A stretch of 64,000 nt of DNA from Roseinatronobacter ekhonensis (GCF_900499075.1 NZ_UIHC01000003.1:62001-126000); one strand, 5' to 3'; numbered from the stretch's first letter, positions 54,153 through 63,159 are shown. Made by a program: numbers and translations. Notes: generated from the sequence alone by a model not told the origin.

Positions 54153-54180
54153 TTGACACGCGCGGGCTGACCAGTAGAAG
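54153..54180 (+). promoter_or_regulatory. Likely promoter of rpmG
   Basis: TTGACA (54153-54158), a perfect -35, then 16 bases and TAGAAG (54175-54180). It lies 65 bp before rpmG, in the gap after metG. Confidence 0.5.
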
Positions 54181-54245
54181 GTAGGTTCAAGAATTTGCGG
54201 TCAGGGCGCGCGTAGCGTCGACGGACCGGTGCAGGAGAGAATGAC

Positions 54246-54413
54246 ATGGCGAAGCCAACCACCATCAAGATCCGTCTGAACTCGACCGCGGGGACCGGGC
54301 ATTTCTATGTAACCAAGAAAAACGCCCGCACCATGACCGAGAAGATGGCCGTGCGCAAATACGACCCCGTTCTGCGCAAGCATGTTGAATACAAGGAAGG
54401 CAAGATCAAGTAA
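54246..54413 (+). CDS. rpmG: 50S ribosomal protein L33
   Basis: 55 residues, complete L33: [19 protein letters not shown] then [19 protein letters not shown]. The Cys-free form without a zinc ribbon. Own promoter and terminator make it a single-gene unit. GGAGAG precedes the ATG. Confidence 0.97.
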   Translation: MAKPTTIKIRLNSTAGTGHFYVTKKNARTMTEKMAVRKYDPVLRKHVEYKEGKIK

Positions 54414-54441
54414 TCTTGCACCCGCCTTGGCAATTTGAAAG

Positions 54442-54466
54442 CCGCGCCATTTGGCGCGGTTTTTTT
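54442..54466 (+). terminator. Rho-independent terminator of rpmG
   Basis: CCGCGCC-ATTT-GGCGCGG followed by seven T. The T-run reaches the stop codon of the convergent membrane-protein gene. Confidence 0.9.
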
Positions 54467-55130
54467 ATGATCCGGGGCGCGACATCAGCGTCAGGACCGT
54501 CACGATCAGCGCAAATGTTATCGCGCCATCCAGCAGGAAAGCTGCACCGGAATGCAGCGCGGCTAGGGCCGACACAGCAGCACTCTGCGCCAGCAGCGCC
54601 AGTGCCAGCAACACCGCCAAAACCGACGCCGCACCTGCCTGCGCAGGCGACCACACTGCGCGCAAGGCCAAACGCTCACCGCCTGCGGCGCGCGCAACCA
54701 CGATCCCAAAGCAAAGCACCAGCGATAGCGAAACCGCGTCGGCGGCAAAGACTGCCTGCCTTGGCACCCACCCCAGCACAAGCGGCAAAAAGGGTATGGC
54801 GGCCAGCGCGCTTAGCGCCGCACCCTGCCCCCAATAGCGCAACGCCAGTTTTGGTGACAGCGGCGCACGCGCGCCGAAATAGATTGCGCGGTGCCACAAA
54901 AGTCCCATGACCGCGAGCGCAAGGCCCAAAGCCACCCGCACCGCAAGCTCTGGCCCGACAGGTGCTGCGGGCGGCAGATCGGGCCAGACCTGCCCAGTGG
55001 CTTGCACGCTCAGCCACGCCTTCAGCGCCATGGCCAACAGGAAGGGCGGCAATAGCAGGCGCCGGACCTGGCGGGGCTTTGCGACGATAATGCGCCACGC
55101 GCCGCGCAGGTGCGTCAGGCTTTGAAACAT
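54465..55130 (-). CDS. Integral membrane protein, unknown
   Basis: 221 residues. Short amphipathic N-terminus with several Arg (RGAWRIIVAKPRQVRRL), then about five hydrophobic helices, Ala- and Leu-rich. No family recognised. Downstream of the Bax-inhibitor-like gene? No: it lies left of that gene's terminator and so probably has its own promoter in the 60-bp gap. Confidence 0.65.
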   Translation of the reverse strand: MFQSLTHLRGAWRIIVAKPRQVRRLLLPPFLLAMALKAWLSVQATGQVWPDLPPAAPVGPELAVRVALGLALAVMGLLWHRAIYFGARAPLSPKLALRYWGQGAALSALAAIPFLPLVLGWVPRQAVFAADAVSLSLVLCFGIVVARAAGGERLALRAVWSPAQAGAASVLAVLLALALLAQSAAVSALAALHSGAAFLLDGAITFALIVTVLTLMSRPGS

Positions 55131-55146
55131 GCGGTTTCCAATGAAA

Positions 55147-55172
55147 AAGGGCCGGTCAAACGACCGGCCCTT
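55147..55172 (-). terminator. Rho-independent terminator of the Bax-inhibitor-like gene
   Basis: Read leftward: AAGGGCCGGTC, loop GTTT, GACCGGCCCTT and then TTT. Starts 18 bp after the stop of the gene to its right. Confidence 0.88.
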
Positions 55173-55190
55173 ACCTTACTCTCAGACGGT

Positions 55191-55973
55191 TTATTCTTGC
55201 TGACCCATGAACATCAGCAGGAACTGGAACATGTTCAGGAAGCTGATGTAGAGCGACAGAGCACCGTCAATCGCGGCCTTGTCCAGCCATTCCTGATCGC
55301 CTGCCATGGCGTGCTGGACATACTCGCTCTTGATCTGCTGCGTGTAGAACGCGGTCAGACCGGCGAAGATCAGAACACCGATGGCCGAAATGGCGAACAT
55401 CATGGCCGGGCTTTGCAGGAAGATGTTGACGATCATCGCAACGAGCAGGCCGATCACACCCATAATCAGGAAGGTGCCCATGCCGGACAGGTCCTTCTTG
55501 GTGGTGTAGCCATAAAGGCTAAGACCGCCAAAGGCGATGGCCGTCACAAGGAAGGTCTGCGCGATCGAGAAGCTGGTGAAGACCAGAAAGATCGAGCTGA
55601 GCGACAAACCGATGGCTGCAGCAAAGATGAAGAAGCCAAGCTGCACACCAGCTGCCGACGCCCGGCGCATCAGCGCACCCCAGCCGAACAGGATGAAGGC
55701 CAGTGGCGCGAACATGATGACCCAGCGCAGAGGCGACATGTAGATCGCGCTACCCAACCCGTTGAGGTAGGTGCCATTTGGCAGTTGGGCGGCGGCCGCC
55801 GACGGGTCGGTCGTCGTGGCCAGCCCTGCGATGGCCCAAGCTGCGGCCCCGGTAATCAGCATGCCCACGGACATGGTGCCGTAGACCTTGTTCATGTGGG
55901 CGCGTAGCCCGGTGTCGATCTGTTCAGCGCGAGCGCCGCTTACCTGCGCGCGCATCGTGTTGAAATCTGCCAT
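55191..55973 (-). CDS. Bax inhibitor-1/YccA family membrane protein
   Basis: 260 residues with seven hydrophobic segments. The family landmarks are LRAHMNKVYGTMSVGMLITG near the N-terminus and TAFYTQQIKSEYV with the acidic C-terminal half. Bacterial members act as calcium-leak or pH-sensing channels, or modulate FtsH. Single-gene unit ended by a strong terminator. The gap to its right holds a hairpin CGGTTTT-N5-AAAACCG (56043-56061), which may terminate the next gene. Confidence 0.9.
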   Translation of the reverse strand: MADFNTMRAQVSGARAEQIDTGLRAHMNKVYGTMSVGMLITGAAAWAIAGLATTTDPSAAAAQLPNGTYLNGLGSAIYMSPLRWVIMFAPLAFILFGWGALMRRASAAGVQLGFFIFAAAIGLSLSSIFLVFTSFSIAQTFLVTAIAFGGLSLYGYTTKKDLSGMGTFLIMGVIGLLVAMIVNIFLQSPAMMFAISAIGVLIFAGLTAFYTQQIKSEYVQHAMAGDQEWLDKAAIDGALSLYISFLNMFQFLLMFMGQQE

Positions 55974-56103
55974 TGCGTCCTCCGTTGGCGAAATACATGC
56001 GGTGATGGATCACCTTGCGATAAGATATTTGCATGATGGGCGCGGTTTTCAAGCAAAACCGGAGTCAAACACACAGGATTTCGGGAAATTCGATAAAGCC
56101 TGA

Positions 56104-57069
56104 TTAAATCGTGATGACGATTTTCCCGGTAGAACGGCGGCTGCGCAGCAATTCCAGCCCGTCTGCGGCCTGCTCCAGCGGCAGCGTGTGGCTGATATGC
56201 GGGCGCAGGCTGCCACTGTTATACCAGCCGAACAGCGTGGCGATAGAGCCGGTCATCACCTGGGGCGCAAACCGCAGATACGCCCCCCAATACAGACCGA
56301 TCACGCTCAGGTTCTTGACCAAAAGCACGTTCGCGGGAAACGCGGGCGGTGTGCCACCTGCAAAACCGATGGCCAGAAACCGGCCTTCGGGGTGTAGCGC
56401 GCGCATGGCAGGCGTGGCCAGCGGCTCTCCGATCGCGTCATAGATGACATGTGCGCCGCCCAGTGCCTTCAATTCGGCGCGCAGGTCGAACCCGTCCGCA
56501 CCGCTATCCAGACAGACCTCTGCGCCCGCGCGCTCGGTCACCGCCAGCTTGTCGGCCCCGCGCGCGACGGCCACAACCCGCGCGCCCATCCGCGCGCCGA
56601 TTTCAACCGCGGTCAACCCGACGCCGCCCGCCGCGCCCAAAACGACCAACGTTTCGTCCGGTTGCAAATTTGCGCGATGCGCAAGCGCCAGATGCGAGGT
56701 GCCATAGGCAACCAGAAACGCCGCGGCATCGGGAAAGGGCATGGACGCAGGCATGGTCGCGCACATCTCGGCACGGCAAACCGCATACTCGGCCAAGCCG
56801 CCCTGCCCCGTAAACGCCGCGACACGGTCGCCGGGTTTGAACGTGCTGACGCCGTCGCCGATGGCGTCAACCGTGCCAGCCAGTTCCATGCCGACCGTAT
56901 ATGGGGGCGCGACTTTTTCCTGATATTTACCTTGCATCATAAGCAGATCGGCAAAATTCAACCCGCATGCGGCGACCCGGATGCGCAACTCATCGGGCCC
57001 CGGCGCGGGCATCTCCACTTGCTGGAGCTGCGGGGTCGATTCGTAGGCGGCAAGGCGAAAGGCGCGCAT
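56104..57069 (-). CDS. NADPH:quinone oxidoreductase-like enzyme (MDR family)
   Basis: 321 residues. Zinc-free medium-chain dehydrogenase/reductase. N-terminal AACGLNFADLLMMQGKYQ and the NADP fold VVLGAAGGVGLTAVEIGA are typical of quinone oxidoreductases and related enoyl reductases. Substrate unknown. Start ATG 57069 with AGAGGA upstream; the frame to 57159 lies in the AT-rich control region and is rejected. Confidence 0.88.
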   Translation of the reverse strand: MRAFRLAAYESTPQLQQVEMPAPGPDELRIRVAACGLNFADLLMMQGKYQEKVAPPYTVGMELAGTVDAIGDGVSTFKPGDRVAAFTGQGGLAEYAVCRAEMCATMPASMPFPDAAAFLVAYGTSHLALAHRANLQPDETLVVLGAAGGVGLTAVEIGARMGARVVAVARGADKLAVTERAGAEVCLDSGADGFDLRAELKALGGAHVIYDAIGEPLATPAMRALHPEGRFLAIGFAGGTPPAFPANVLLVKNLSVIGLYWGAYLRFAPQVMTGSIATLFGWYNSGSLRPHISHTLPLEQAADGLELLRSRRSTGKIVITI

Positions 57070-57171
57070 CGTGATCCTCTGGGCTTTTGCGACAGCGTGC
57101 CGTGCTGCGATTGCGTAAGCAAGCGCCAAACTGCCGCGCGCGAATTGCGCATTCCGCAACTCTCTTTAAGG

Positions 57172-57206
57172 TTGTTTTGCAAATTGCAATGCGAAATGCG
57201 AAACAA
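57172..57206. promoter_or_regulatory. Long imperfect palindrome between qor-like and XRE genes
   Basis: A 35-bp dyad bounded by TTGTTT and AAACAA, with inner TTGCAA-A-TTGCAA-like units on one side and TGCGAAATGCGAA on the other. About 13 of 18 half-site positions pair. The TTGCAA/TTTGCAAA units recall operators of ScfR-type XRE regulators. It lies 103 bp before the qor-like start and 141 bp before the XRE gene, in a 278-bp AT-rich gap with no gene. Confidence 0.45.
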
Positions 57207-57347
57207 TCCAACAAGCGCGCCGGAAAGCGTCTTTTTACACTTCTCGGCTAAAAAAAGCGCAATCGTGCAACTGCGGGTGGTGCAGATGCGTAGCCAAGTA
57301 AGAAACCAGCCCGCTGCGTATGAGTAACATTGCACAAAGAGGACGAG

Positions 57348-57710
57348 ATGACACACCCCGTAGACCGCCATGTTGGGCAGCAAATGCGCCATCGGCGCTG
57401 GATGATTGGGATGACCCAGCAACAACTGGCCGATGCCGTTGGCATCCGGTTCCAGCAAATCCAAAAATACGAAACCGGCGCGAACCGTGTTTCGGCCTCG
57501 CGGGTGTGGGATATCGCCGCCGCGATGGAAGTGCCGGTCAGCTTCTTTTTCGAGGGGCTGGAGAGCAGCGAGGATACTGCTGACGCCTCTGCCGCCGATA
57601 TGATGGGCAGCAAGGAAACGCTCGACCTGTTGCGCACCTACTATGCCATCCCGGAAGCCCAGCGCCGCCGTCTGTTCGATCTGGCCCGCGCGCTGGGGGA
57701 TGCGGCCTGA
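57348..57710 (+). CDS. XRE-family transcriptional regulator
   Basis: 120 residues. Helix-turn-helix at about residues 10-65 (GMTQQQLADAVGIRFQQIQK then YETGANRVSASRVWDIAAAM). The C-terminal SYYAIPE-like block (TYYAIPEAQRRRLFDLARAL) is conserved in a Rhodobacteraceae regulator family. Target unknown; the dyad upstream is a candidate self-operator. ATG 57348 follows GAGGACGAG. Confidence 0.85.
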   Translation: MTHPVDRHVGQQMRHRRWMIGMTQQQLADAVGIRFQQIQKYETGANRVSASRVWDIAAAMEVPVSFFFEGLESSEDTADASAADMMGSKETLDLLRTYYAIPEAQRRRLFDLARALGDAA

Positions 57711-57774
57711 ACGGCTTGCATCCGCTTGCGGCACAGTTAGAACTGGCGGATCTCCGTTTACTTGGACTTCCGCC

Positions 57775-58587
57775 ATGCGCCGCACCGATCTGACATTGCA
57801 AGACCATCGCGACCTGCTGGCGTTGTGCGACCGGCTGGCAGATGCCGCGCGCGCGCAAACGCTGCGGCATTTTCGGGCACCCGGCCTGACGGCAGAGACA
57901 AAGCTCGCAACCGGGTTTGACCCGGTGACGGTTGCCGACCGCGCCGCAGAGGCCGCGATTCGTGAAATCTTGGCCGCCGAACGCCCTGATGATGCCATCT
58001 TGGGCGAAGAATACGGCCCAAGCCCCGGCACCAGCGGGTTGCAATGGGTGCTTGACCCGATCGACGGCACCCGCGCCTATATCAGCGGCACGACCACATG
58101 GGGCGTGCTGATCGCGCTGGCCGATGCGGATGGGCCGTTTTTGGGCGTGATCGACCAGCCCTACACGCAGGAACGCTTTGTCGGCGGGCTTGGCGTGGCA
58201 GAACTGCATGGCCCGCGCGGCACGGTCGCATTGCAGGCACGCGGTACGACGGCGCTGGATCAGGCGATCCTGTTTTCGACCTTTCCCGAAATCGGAACGG
58301 CGAAAGAGCGCACGGCGTTTCAACGTGTGTCGCAGGCCTGCAAGCTGACCCGCTATGGCATGGACTGCTACGCCTATGCGCTTCTGGCGGCGGGCCATAT
58401 CGACCTTGTGATAGAAGCGGGGCTGAACAGCTATGACATCTGCGCGCCCATCGCCGTGATAGAGGCGGCGGGCGGCATTGTGACCGACTGGCAGGGCGGT
58501 CCGGCGCATGATGGCGGGCAAGTGTTGGCGGCGGCAAACGGACCGTTGCACGACGCCGCTCTGAAAATGCTGCAAAGCCCCTCTTGA
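57775..58587 (+). CDS. hisN: Histidinol-phosphatase, inositol-monophosphatase family
   Basis: 270 residues. Dephosphorylates L-histidinol phosphate. The metal-binding set is complete: GEEYG, then DPIDGTRAYISG, and the late DICAPIAVIEAAGG. The HisN branch is inferred from closeness to Rhodobacteraceae HisN. The frame extends to 57643 inside the XRE gene; ATG 57775 is the start. Its stop codon lies inside the CueR operator of copA. Confidence 0.9.
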   Translation: MRRTDLTLQDHRDLLALCDRLADAARAQTLRHFRAPGLTAETKLATGFDPVTVADRAAEAAIREILAAERPDDAILGEEYGPSPGTSGLQWVLDPIDGTRAYISGTTTWGVLIALADADGPFLGVIDQPYTQERFVGGLGVAELHGPRGTVALQARGTTALDQAILFSTFPEIGTAKERTAFQRVSQACKLTRYGMDCYAYALLAAGHIDLVIEAGLNSYDICAPIAVIEAAGGIVTDWQGGPAHDGGQVLAAANGPLHDAALKMLQSPS

Positions 58588-58607
58588 CCTTCCTGCTTGT
58601 GGAAGCC
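58584..58607 (+). promoter_or_regulatory. CueR operator and promoter of copA
   Basis: TTGACCTTCC, seven bases, GGAAGCC: the dyad of CueR-type operators (ACCTTCC-N7-GGAAGGT) with two mismatches at the far edge. The -35 TTGACC overlaps its left arm and a weak -10 (CATATC, 58609-58614) stands at a 19-base spacing, the stretched spacer that MerR-type activators untwist. cueR is the second gene of the operon. Confidence 0.75.
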
Positions 58608-58641
58608 CCATATCCCCAATAACCAAGGTTATGGGTGACGC

Positions 58642-61113
58642 ATGACGACGCAAACGGCCGCCGAGGATCATGTCTCTGAACTGGGGTTCGGGGTGGAAAA
58701 GCTAAGCTGTGCGGGCTGTGTCGGGCGCGCGGAACGCGCGCTGGCGGACGTGCCCGGCGTTGTTTCCGCGCAGATCAATCTGGCCAGTCACCGCGCTGAA
58801 GTCGCGCTTGCACCCGATGCCAATGTGACCGACCTGCAAACCGCTTTGCGCCGCGCAGGCTATCCCATGCGGACAGAGACGCTGGAATTCGAGGTCGGCA
58901 ACATGTCCTGCGGCAGCTGCATCACACGGGTCGAACAAGCCCTGACCGTCCAGCCCGGCGTGCTGCGCGCCAGTGCCAACCTGACCACGGGCCGCGTGCA
59001 GGCCGATGTGCTGGATGCGGGGCAAGCCGCCAATCTCGCACAGGCTTTGACCGCGTCAGGGTATCCGGCCAGCCCCGTCAGCCAAACCAGCAGCCCAGAC
59101 ACGACCGCGCGTCAGGCCGCAGAGGCCCGTACGCTTTCGCGGCGCTTCTTTGTGGCGCTGGCGCTGACGCTGCCGGTGTTCATCGTGGAAATGGGCGGGC
59201 ATCTGTTGCCGCCCTTTCACCACTGGGTGTTGCACACAATCGGGCAAACCCCGCTTTGGCTGGGGCAGTTCATTCTGTCCAGCTTGGTGCTGATCTTTCC
59301 GGGGCGTGCGTTCTATACAAGCGGACTGCCTGCGCTGGCACGCGCAGCCCCCGACATGAACAGCCTTGTCGCCATTGGCACACTCGCCGCTTGGGGCTAT
59401 TCCAGCGTGGCCTTGTTCGTGCCGACCCTGCTGCCCGAAAACGCGCAAGCGGTGTATTTCGAGGCCGCCGCCGTCATCGTGACCCTCATCCTGTTGGGCC
59501 GCTGGCTGGAAGCGCGGGCGCGCGGGCGCACGGGTGCGGCAATCGCGCGTTTGATGGATATGCAGCCGCGCCACGCACGCAAGGTGCAGGACGGGCAAGA
59601 GTATAAGGTCGCGCTGGATGACATCGTCCCCGATGACGTGCTCCGCCTGCGCCCCGGCGAAAGACTGGCCGCAGATGGGGTGCTGGCCACGGATCATGCG
59701 TTGCTGGATGAAAGCATGATCACCGGCGAACCCCTGCCCTGCGCAAAGGACACAGGTGCAAAGCTGGTGGGCGGCACCATCAACGCGGGCGACGCGTTTG
59801 ATATGCGTGTGACCGCGACCGGCGGGCAGACCGTTCTGTCGCAGATCATCCGCATGGTCGAACGGGCGCAGGGCGCGAAACTGCCGGTGCAGGCCCTTGT
59901 CGACAAGGTGACGATGTATTTCGTCCCCGTGGTCATGGCGGTGGCGGCGCTGACGGTGGCGGTCTGGCTGGCCTTTGGCGCAGGTGCTAACCTTGCGCTG
60001 GTTGCGGGTGTGTCGGTGCTGATTATCGCTTGCCCCTGCGCGATGGGGCTGGCCACACCGACATCGGTGATGGTGGGCACGGGCCGCGCGGCGGAACTGG
60101 GCGTGCTGTTTCGCAAGGGAAGCGCCTTGCAAAGCCTAGAAAAGGTCCGTGTCGTGGCGTTTGACAAGACCGGCACGCTGACCGAAGGGCGGCCGAGCCT
60201 GACGCGGATCGTGGCCTTGGGCGATATGTCCCAAGACACCGCCCTCGGGCTGGCCACCGCGTTGGAGCGCGATTCCGATCACCCGATCGCGACCGCGCTG
60301 CGCGATGCCGCCACAGAACAGGGCGTGCCCGTGCCGAGGGCGCAGACCGTGAAATCCCTGACCGGGCTGGGCCTGCGCGGAGATATCGACGGCAAGAGCG
60401 TGCTGCTGGGCGCCGCACGATTGATGCAGGCCGAGGGCGTCGCCGTCGATGCGCTGGACCAAGCCGCGACCGATGCTGCGCAACAGGGCGAAACACCCTT
60501 TTTCCTTGCCGTCGATGGCGTGGCGGTGGCGCTTGTCTGTGTCGCAGACCGCCCGCGCGCGGGCGCGGCGCAGATGGTCGCAAACCTGCATGCCCGCGGG
60601 CTGCAAGTGGCCATGATCTCTGGCGATGCCCACGCGACCGCCAATGCCGTGGCGCGCGATCTGGGCATTGACCATGTCACCGCAGAAGTGATGCCCAAAG
60701 CCAAGGTGACAGCCCTGCAAGAGTTGCGCGCCGCGCATGGCGCCGTGGCCTTTGTCGGTGACGGGATCAATGATGCGCCCGCGCTGGCAGAGGCCGATAT
60801 CGGCCTTGCCATCGGCACCGGCACAGACATTGCCGTCGATACGGCGGATGTGGTGCTGTCTTCGGGTCATCCGCGCGCGGTTTTGGCCGCGCTGGACGTA
60901 TCTGCCCGCACCATGACCAACATCCGCCAGAACCTGTTCTGGGCCTTTGCCTATAACGCGGCGCTGGTGCCCGTTGCCGCCGGGGTGCTTTACACTGCTA
61001 CGGGGGTTATGCTGTCGCCGATGCTTGCAGCCGGGGCAATGGCGCTCAGTTCGGTATTTGTGTTGTCCAATGCGCTCAGATTGCGGTTCATGACACTCGG
61101 AGGCGCGCTATGA
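58642..61113 (+). CDS. copA: Copper-exporting P-type ATPase
   Basis: 823 residues. Pumps Cu(I) out of the cytoplasm. Two N-terminal HMA domains with CAGC (C23, C26) and CGSC (C90, C93); eight membrane helices; the CPC metal motif in IIACPCAMGLATP (around residue 463); the phosphorylated Asp in DKTGT (around 507); and GDGINDAPALAEAD. TGE loop is MITGEPLP. ATG 58642. The last 4 bp overlap cueR. Confidence 0.96.
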   Translation: MTTQTAAEDHVSELGFGVEKLSCAGCVGRAERALADVPGVVSAQINLASHRAEVALAPDANVTDLQTALRRAGYPMRTETLEFEVGNMSCGSCITRVEQALTVQPGVLRASANLTTGRVQADVLDAGQAANLAQALTASGYPASPVSQTSSPDTTARQAAEARTLSRRFFVALALTLPVFIVEMGGHLLPPFHHWVLHTIGQTPLWLGQFILSSLVLIFPGRAFYTSGLPALARAAPDMNSLVAIGTLAAWGYSSVALFVPTLLPENAQAVYFEAAAVIVTLILLGRWLEARARGRTGAAIARLMDMQPRHARKVQDGQEYKVALDDIVPDDVLRLRPGERLAADGVLATDHALLDESMITGEPLPCAKDTGAKLVGGTINAGDAFDMRVTATGGQTVLSQIIRMVERAQGAKLPVQALVDKVTMYFVPVVMAVAALTVAVWLAFGAGANLALVAGVSVLIIACPCAMGLATPTSVMVGTGRAAELGVLFRKGSALQSLEKVRVVAFDKTGTLTEGRPSLTRIVALGDMSQDTALGLATALERDSDHPIATALRDAATEQGVPVPRAQTVKSLTGLGLRGDIDGKSVLLGAARLMQAEGVAVDALDQAATDAAQQGETPFFLAVDGVAVALVCVADRPRAGAAQMVANLHARGLQVAMISGDAHATANAVARDLGIDHVTAEVMPKAKVTALQELRAAHGAVAFVGDGINDAPALAEADIGLAIGTGTDIAVDTADVVLSSGHPRAVLAALDVSARTMTNIRQNLFWAFAYNAALVPVAAGVLYTATGVMLSPMLAAGAMALSSVFVLSNALRLRFMTLGGAL

Positions 61114-61499
61114 ACATATCGCAAGCGGGCAAACGCTCTGGCCTGCCGCCCAAAACCATCCGGTTCTACGAAGATATCGGCCTGATAGCTCCGACGCGGC
61201 GTGCCAATGGCTACCGCGATTTTTCAGAGGATGACCTGCACAAACTGGCCTTCTTGCGCCGGGCCCGTGCGCTTGGGTTTTCGACCGAGGAATGCCGCCA
61301 GCTTTTAAGCCTGTATACCGATCAAAGCCGCGCCAGCGCCGATGTGCGCAAACTGGCCAGCGCGCAGCTGGCGCGTATCGACGCGCAACTGGCCGAATTG
61401 CAAGAGATGCGCCGCAGCTTGGCACACCTTGTTCAGGCCTGCGCGGGCGACGCGCGGCCTGATTGTCCGATCCTGTCGGACCTGGCGCGCGACGGCTGA
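61110..61499 (+). CDS. cueR: Cu(I)-responsive MerR-family regulator CueR
   Basis: 129 residues. MerR helix-turn-helix (GLPPKTIRFYEDIGLI), dimer helix, and metal loop with C111 and C119 in CAGDARPDC, the spacing of CueR and HmrR. Activates copA in response to Cu(I). Start overlaps the copA stop (ATGA), so both are made together from the operator at 58584. Confidence 0.94.
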   Translation: MNISQAGKRSGLPPKTIRFYEDIGLIAPTRRANGYRDFSEDDLHKLAFLRRARALGFSTEECRQLLSLYTDQSRASADVRKLASAQLARIDAQLAELQEMRRSLAHLVQACAGDARPDCPILSDLARDG

Positions 61500-61500
61500 C

Positions 61501-61746
61501 TCAGGCCGGAACCGGCTTGGTTTTTAGTGCTGCCTTGGTTGCGCGCGGGCGGCGGTGCAGCGGTTGCGTTTTGGGCTTGCTGCGGCGCATGCTCTCAGCC
61601 TCTGCCGCGACATCGGCCGCGGTTTCATGCGGCACGGCGTTTGCCATATTGCACAGCATACGCATGTAAGCCTGTTGTTGTTGCCGGAACACAGAGGCCC
61701 AGACCATCGAGCCTTGCAACCAGAATGTCAGTGGATCAAACGGCAT
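61501..61746 (-). CDS. Small phasin-like or unknown protein
   Basis: 81 residues. The N-terminal half (FDPLTFWLQGSMVWASVF then QQQQAYMRMLCNMANAVP) is amphipathic and resembles short Rhodobacteraceae phasin-like proteins, which coat storage granules. The tail is Lys/Arg-rich. Not recognised with certainty. ATG 61746 follows GGAGGG. A perfect 9-bp hairpin lies 15 bp upstream in the leader. Convergent with cueR. Confidence 0.6.
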   Translation of the reverse strand: MPFDPLTFWLQGSMVWASVFRQQQQAYMRMLCNMANAVPHETAADVAAEAESMRRSKPKTQPLHRRPRATKAALKTKPVPA

Positions 61747-61761
61747 ATTTCCCTCCAAACC

Positions 61762-61782
61762 GTCGCACGCGGTGCGTGCGAC
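61762..61782 (-). promoter_or_regulatory. Perfect 9-bp inverted repeat in the leader of the small gene
   Basis: GTCGCACGC-GGT-GCGTGCGAC, 16 bp upstream of the ATG at 61746 and next to the ribosome binding site. It may be an RNA hairpin that tunes translation, or an operator. The rest of the 300-bp gap up to the DUF1499 gene shows no other feature. Confidence 0.45.
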
Positions 61783-62046
61783 CTATCCTCGCGCCCCAAG
61801 CCTAGCGGCATCTGGCAATCGGTGCGTTGATCTAGCGCAGCTTTTTCGCCGATTCTACCGCAATCGAAGCGCGAACGTCTTGCATCCAATCGTATTGGGC
61901 CGGATCGCGGGCTGTCAAAGTGTAGCGGCGTCATGGGCGGTCACGAATGCGCGGGTGCTTATGCTTTTGGCACACACGGCGCGGGCTTGCGCCCGAGGGT
62001 GCCATCCGTCATCAAGACACGGTCGAACAAGGCAAGGGGCGGCGCC

Positions 62047-62496
62047 ATGTTGAAACTGATCCTACTGACACTCCTGATTGCGGCGGTTGTCGGCATGGGC
62101 TGGGTGCGGCTGGCCCCGAACGACCCCGCGCGCTGGCATCTGGACCCGCGCCGGGTTGCCCGCCCGACCACGCCCAACTTCCACTTGCTGCGGATGGGCG
62201 ATGGCGACGCCCCCGCGCCGATCTTCGATACGGCCCCGACAGCCTTGGCCGAACGCCTGCACGAGGTGGCGCTTGCAGATGGTGCCACGCTTTTGGCGGG
62301 GCGCGTGTCCGAAGGGCATATGACCTATCGCACCCGCTCGCGCGTAATGGGCTTTCCCGACTACACCAGCGTCTTTATCGAACCGGCTGGCGACGGATCC
62401 GTCCTGACAGCCTTTGCACGCGCGCGCTACGGCTATTCCGACATGGGCGCCAACCGCGCACGACTGGAGGCATGGGTCGCAGCGCTTAGCGACTAA
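62047..62496 (+). CDS. DUF1499 family protein
   Basis: 149 residues. N-terminal membrane anchor or signal (about residues 2-20), then the DUF1499 pattern RTRSRVMGFPDYTSVFIEP and ARARYGYSDMGANRARLEAW. Function unknown, probably periplasmic or membrane-attached. ATG 62047 after AGGGGCGG. Overlaps the convergent SH3 gene by 11 bp. Confidence 0.85.
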   Translation: MLKLILLTLLIAAVVGMGWVRLAPNDPARWHLDPRRVARPTTPNFHLLRMGDGDAPAPIFDTAPTALAERLHEVALADGATLLAGRVSEGHMTYRTRSRVMGFPDYTSVFIEPAGDGSVLTAFARARYGYSDMGANRARLEAWVAALSD

Positions 62497-63094
62497 GGCT
62501 GCAACAGCCGCTGCGCATTGGGCTGCTCGGCCCCGTCATCAGGCTGATCGCCAGACCAAACGCGCGGTCGCTCATGCCGTCATTGCAAGCTGCCGGATAC
62601 AGGAACGCCACCCCCGGCCCACCAACCCCGCCAAAACGGACCATGCGGCGCAGATCGCGGCCAATACCGCTGTCTTGCGCTAGCCAGACAGAGAACTCGC
62701 GCGGTGCCATGTCCGGTGTGCGGTAGCGCAACATGCCGCCAACCGCGTCCAACGACCAGAACGGCTCCGTTCCGGAACAGCTTAGCCCGACGGGCAGGTT
62801 GTACGCGTCGATCACCACACCGCGCGCGGACATGTAGCGCAGGCTCACCCAGCCCGCGCGCTCCCCCGCGTTGACCTGCCCCCAGGTGCCAGCGGCATTT
62901 TGCGCCACCACTTCTACCCCACGGGCATTTGGAGCAAGTGCGCCGATGATCGCACCGCTTGCAGATGGCGCGTCACGGATGTTGAGCACATCATCCGCCG
63001 CAACGCCCGTCACGTCATAGAGCTGCGGCAAGGTTTGCGCTTGCGCGCCGACACCCGTCAGCCACACCATCACGAAAACCCAGAACAGACGCAT
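62486..63094 (-). CDS. Exported SH3-domain protein
   Basis: 202 residues. Signal peptide (about 1-20, ending GAQAQ), a bacterial SH3 domain (about 25-95: DVLNIRDAPSASGAIIGAL and GWVSLRYM), then a domain with conserved SCSGTEPFWSL and VAFLYPAACNDGMSDR, whose two Cys may pair in the periplasm. The second domain resembles COG3650-type envelope proteins. ATG 63094 follows AAGGAGG. Binding partner unknown. Confidence 0.8.
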   Translation of the reverse strand: MRLFWVFVMVWLTGVGAQAQTLPQLYDVTGVAADDVLNIRDAPSASGAIIGALAPNARGVEVVAQNAAGTWGQVNAGERAGWVSLRYMSARGVVIDAYNLPVGLSCSGTEPFWSLDAVGGMLRYRTPDMAPREFSVWLAQDSGIGRDLRRMVRFGGVGGPGVAFLYPAACNDGMSDRAFGLAISLMTGPSSPMRSGCCSLSR

Positions 63095-63159
63095 CAAGAC
63101 CTCCTTCGCAGATGCGCGACTCTATCACATCGCAACCCATCCGCTCAGCACTTCCTGTT

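Noticed and set aside
52322-54268. A 648-codon minus-strand frame
   Set aside because: Antisense to metG; no motif or ribosome binding site.
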